DNA from: a virus
Length of the DNA stretch: 29,997 bases
Direction: 5' to 3' (one strand)
Virus record (IMG/VR): IMGVR_UViG_3300005581_000084
Location: 1 to 29,997 of that record
In this document: piece after piece, positions 29,093 to 29,997 of the stretch
How the letters are laid out: the number at the start of each line of letters is the position of its first letter
How positions within the stretch are numbered: the stretch's first letter is position 1
Notes under the pieces: generated by a model
What the model saw: only the letters and a program-made list of their open reading frames with translations
The model's database searches: none
What the model was told of the DNA's origin: nothing
Program-made: the position numbers and the translations under genes

Positions 29093-29997
29093 TTATTCTA
29101 TACAGGGTCCGTTATCCACCACCTCAATGTTTGGGTTTTCTATTATTGTTCCCTCACAAGCGCAGTCCTGAATAAATGAGTCACCACCTATTATTGGGTC
29201 CTGTTCATTTCCATCGCAGTCCGTGTATGTTATGGTCTGTGGTAGGAAAGATAAGTTTGTAAATTCGTAGTCGATACACTCACAAAGTGGGGGTGTCGGT
29301 GTTGGAGTTTTCGTCGGTGTTCTCGTCGGTGATGGACTTGGAACTGAACAACACGATAGTTTGGTTATCACCACTTCCAAGTTCATCGTCGTCACGGAGT
29401 TATTACACGCACATATCGTTATGGTCTGACCTGGTATAATTGTATAGGTAGTTGGTGACCCTACGCATCCCCCACATAAAAGTGCGTCATAGTCGAGTAA
29501 TTGGTCCTCCGAGTTGTTAGTTATTTGGTAGTTATAACACGCACAATTCGATGGTGTCGGACTCGGTGTCCTCGTAGGTGTTGGTGTTATTGTCCTCGTT
29601 GGAGTCACCGCTGGTGTTGTCTCTATACAGGTTCCCAAGTCCCTTCCACTCACGCCTGCTGGTGTTATAAGTGACCCCTCACATAGGCAGTCAACAATAA
29701 AACTATAAGCCCCTATGGTTGGTGTCCTATGAACACCGAAGCAGTCGTCGTATTCTACCACCTCACTATACGGGTTGAAGTTTTCTATTTCGTATTCTCT
29801 ACAATTACAAGGTGTTTTAGATGGTGTCGGTGTTGGAGTTTGAGTTCTCGTTGGTGTGGGGGTTGGTATATCCGCAGCACATTCCTCACAACTTTCGTAG
29901 GTTATGGTTATATCATTCGTGTTGGAATTCGTCGTTATATCGAATACAAAATAACACGTATTTCCTCCGTTGGTTGTCCTTACCACTTGACCCAATG
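29093..29997 (-). CDS. C-terminal part of the baseplate-like protein: Cys modules on Thr-Pro linkers
   Basis: The frame is open at the right window edge and ends at 29093, showing about 300 residues. No true start is visible: the codon at 29995 is TTG inside the coding frame. The visible part begins with a beta domain (GQVVRTTNGGNTCYFVFDIT), then four Cys-containing segments separated by Thr-Pro linkers: CEECAADIP; CNCREYEIENFNPYSEVVEY; CACYNYQITN; CECIDYEFTNLSF. Each repeats a pattern of paired Cys, a short strand and a D.C.G-type turn. The first parts match the left-end gene in bases 1-238, so it most likely is the rest of that gene. The modules may be disulphide-bonded tail-tip domains. 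It ends 26 bases before the tape measure start. Confidence 0.75.
   Translation of the reverse strand, partial: LGQVVRTTNGGNTCYFVFDITTNSNTNDITITYESCEECAADIPTPTPTRTQTPTPTPSKTPCNCREYEIENFNPYSEVVEYDDCFGVHRTPTIGAYSFIVDCLCEGSLITPAGVSGRDLGTCIETTPAVTPTRTITPTPTRTPSPTPSNCACYNYQITNNSEDQLLDYDALLCGGCVGSPTTYTIIPGQTITICACNNSVTTMNLEVVITKLSCCSVPSPSPTRTPTKTPTPTPPLCECIDYEFTNLSFLPQTITYTDCDGNEQDPIIGGDSFIQDCACEGTIIENPNIEVVDNGPCIE
29760..29997. repeat. Terminal overlap, right copy
   Basis: Right-hand partner of bases 1-238. The first 50 bases are identical, the next 40 differ at 13 positions, and the last 148 differ at 6, mostly at silent positions. Confidence 0.9.

Noticed and set aside
29093-29997. Treating the right-end frame as a complete 300-aa gene with its own start
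   Set aside because: The first codon is TTG inside a continuing frame, and the matching left-end copy shows coding sequence further upstream.

Overview
This window is almost entirely tailed-phage genome, and the host is very probably a member of the Bacteroidota. Three plus-strand genes have promoters matching the Bacteroidota form (TTTG or GTTG, 20 bases, TAnnTTTG). Leaders are A-rich rather than Shine-Dalgarno-like. The structural proteins (XkdF-type protease, tape measure, baseplate protein, Thr-Pro-linked modules) resemble those of Flavobacterium/Bacteroides siphophages. No integrase, tRNA, CRISPR array or insertion sequence was seen.

The ends suggest that this is one complete, circularly closed genome of about 29.76 kb. 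Bases 1-238 align without gaps to 29760-29997, with about 19 mismatches. A large tail gene running off the left end continues in frame in the gene entering from the right end. Joined, it would encode about 1192 aa. On that reading the minus strand from 13215 down to 1, and on from 29759 down to a terminator at 17674, is one late block of about 25 kb.

Layout by region (minus strand unless stated):
1-9043, tail: baseplate-like protein, a second tail protein, a gp10-like joining protein, a collagen-like/beta-helix fibre, a tail-terminator-like protein, and a tail assembly chaperone with a -1 frameshift at a T9 run.
9071-13215, packaging and control: TerL, TerS and a second TerS-like protein, a small CxxC protein, a ParB-methyltransferase fusion, an HTH protein and an ECF-like sigma factor.
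13289-15560, small-gene regulatory region: five short minus-strand genes, two of them paralogues, and a plus-strand cassette of three genes each with its own promoter. The two blocks diverge from promoters whose -33 boxes overlap.
15560-17575: a five-gene operon headed by a DUF6291-like protein.
17632-17862: a candidate structured small RNA with its own promoter and terminator.
17863-18129: a plus-strand zinc-ribbon gene.
18119-29067, head and tail: small proteins, a DUF6712-like connector, portal, a beta-propeller decoration protein, a tube-like protein, major capsid, scaffold, XkdF-type protease and tape measure.
29093-29997: C-terminal part of the baseplate-like protein.

Working model: host RNA polymerase reads the small-gene region first. 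The phage sigma factor and HTH protein then favour the late block, where a conserved 15-base element (TATACTTAYCNNTAT) precedes several head and tail genes. The methyltransferase probably modifies phage DNA. No endolysin, DNA polymerase, helicase or primase could be recognised. No stretch over 300 bases lacks a gene; the largest gap (17576-17862) holds a promoter, a terminator and the RNA candidate.
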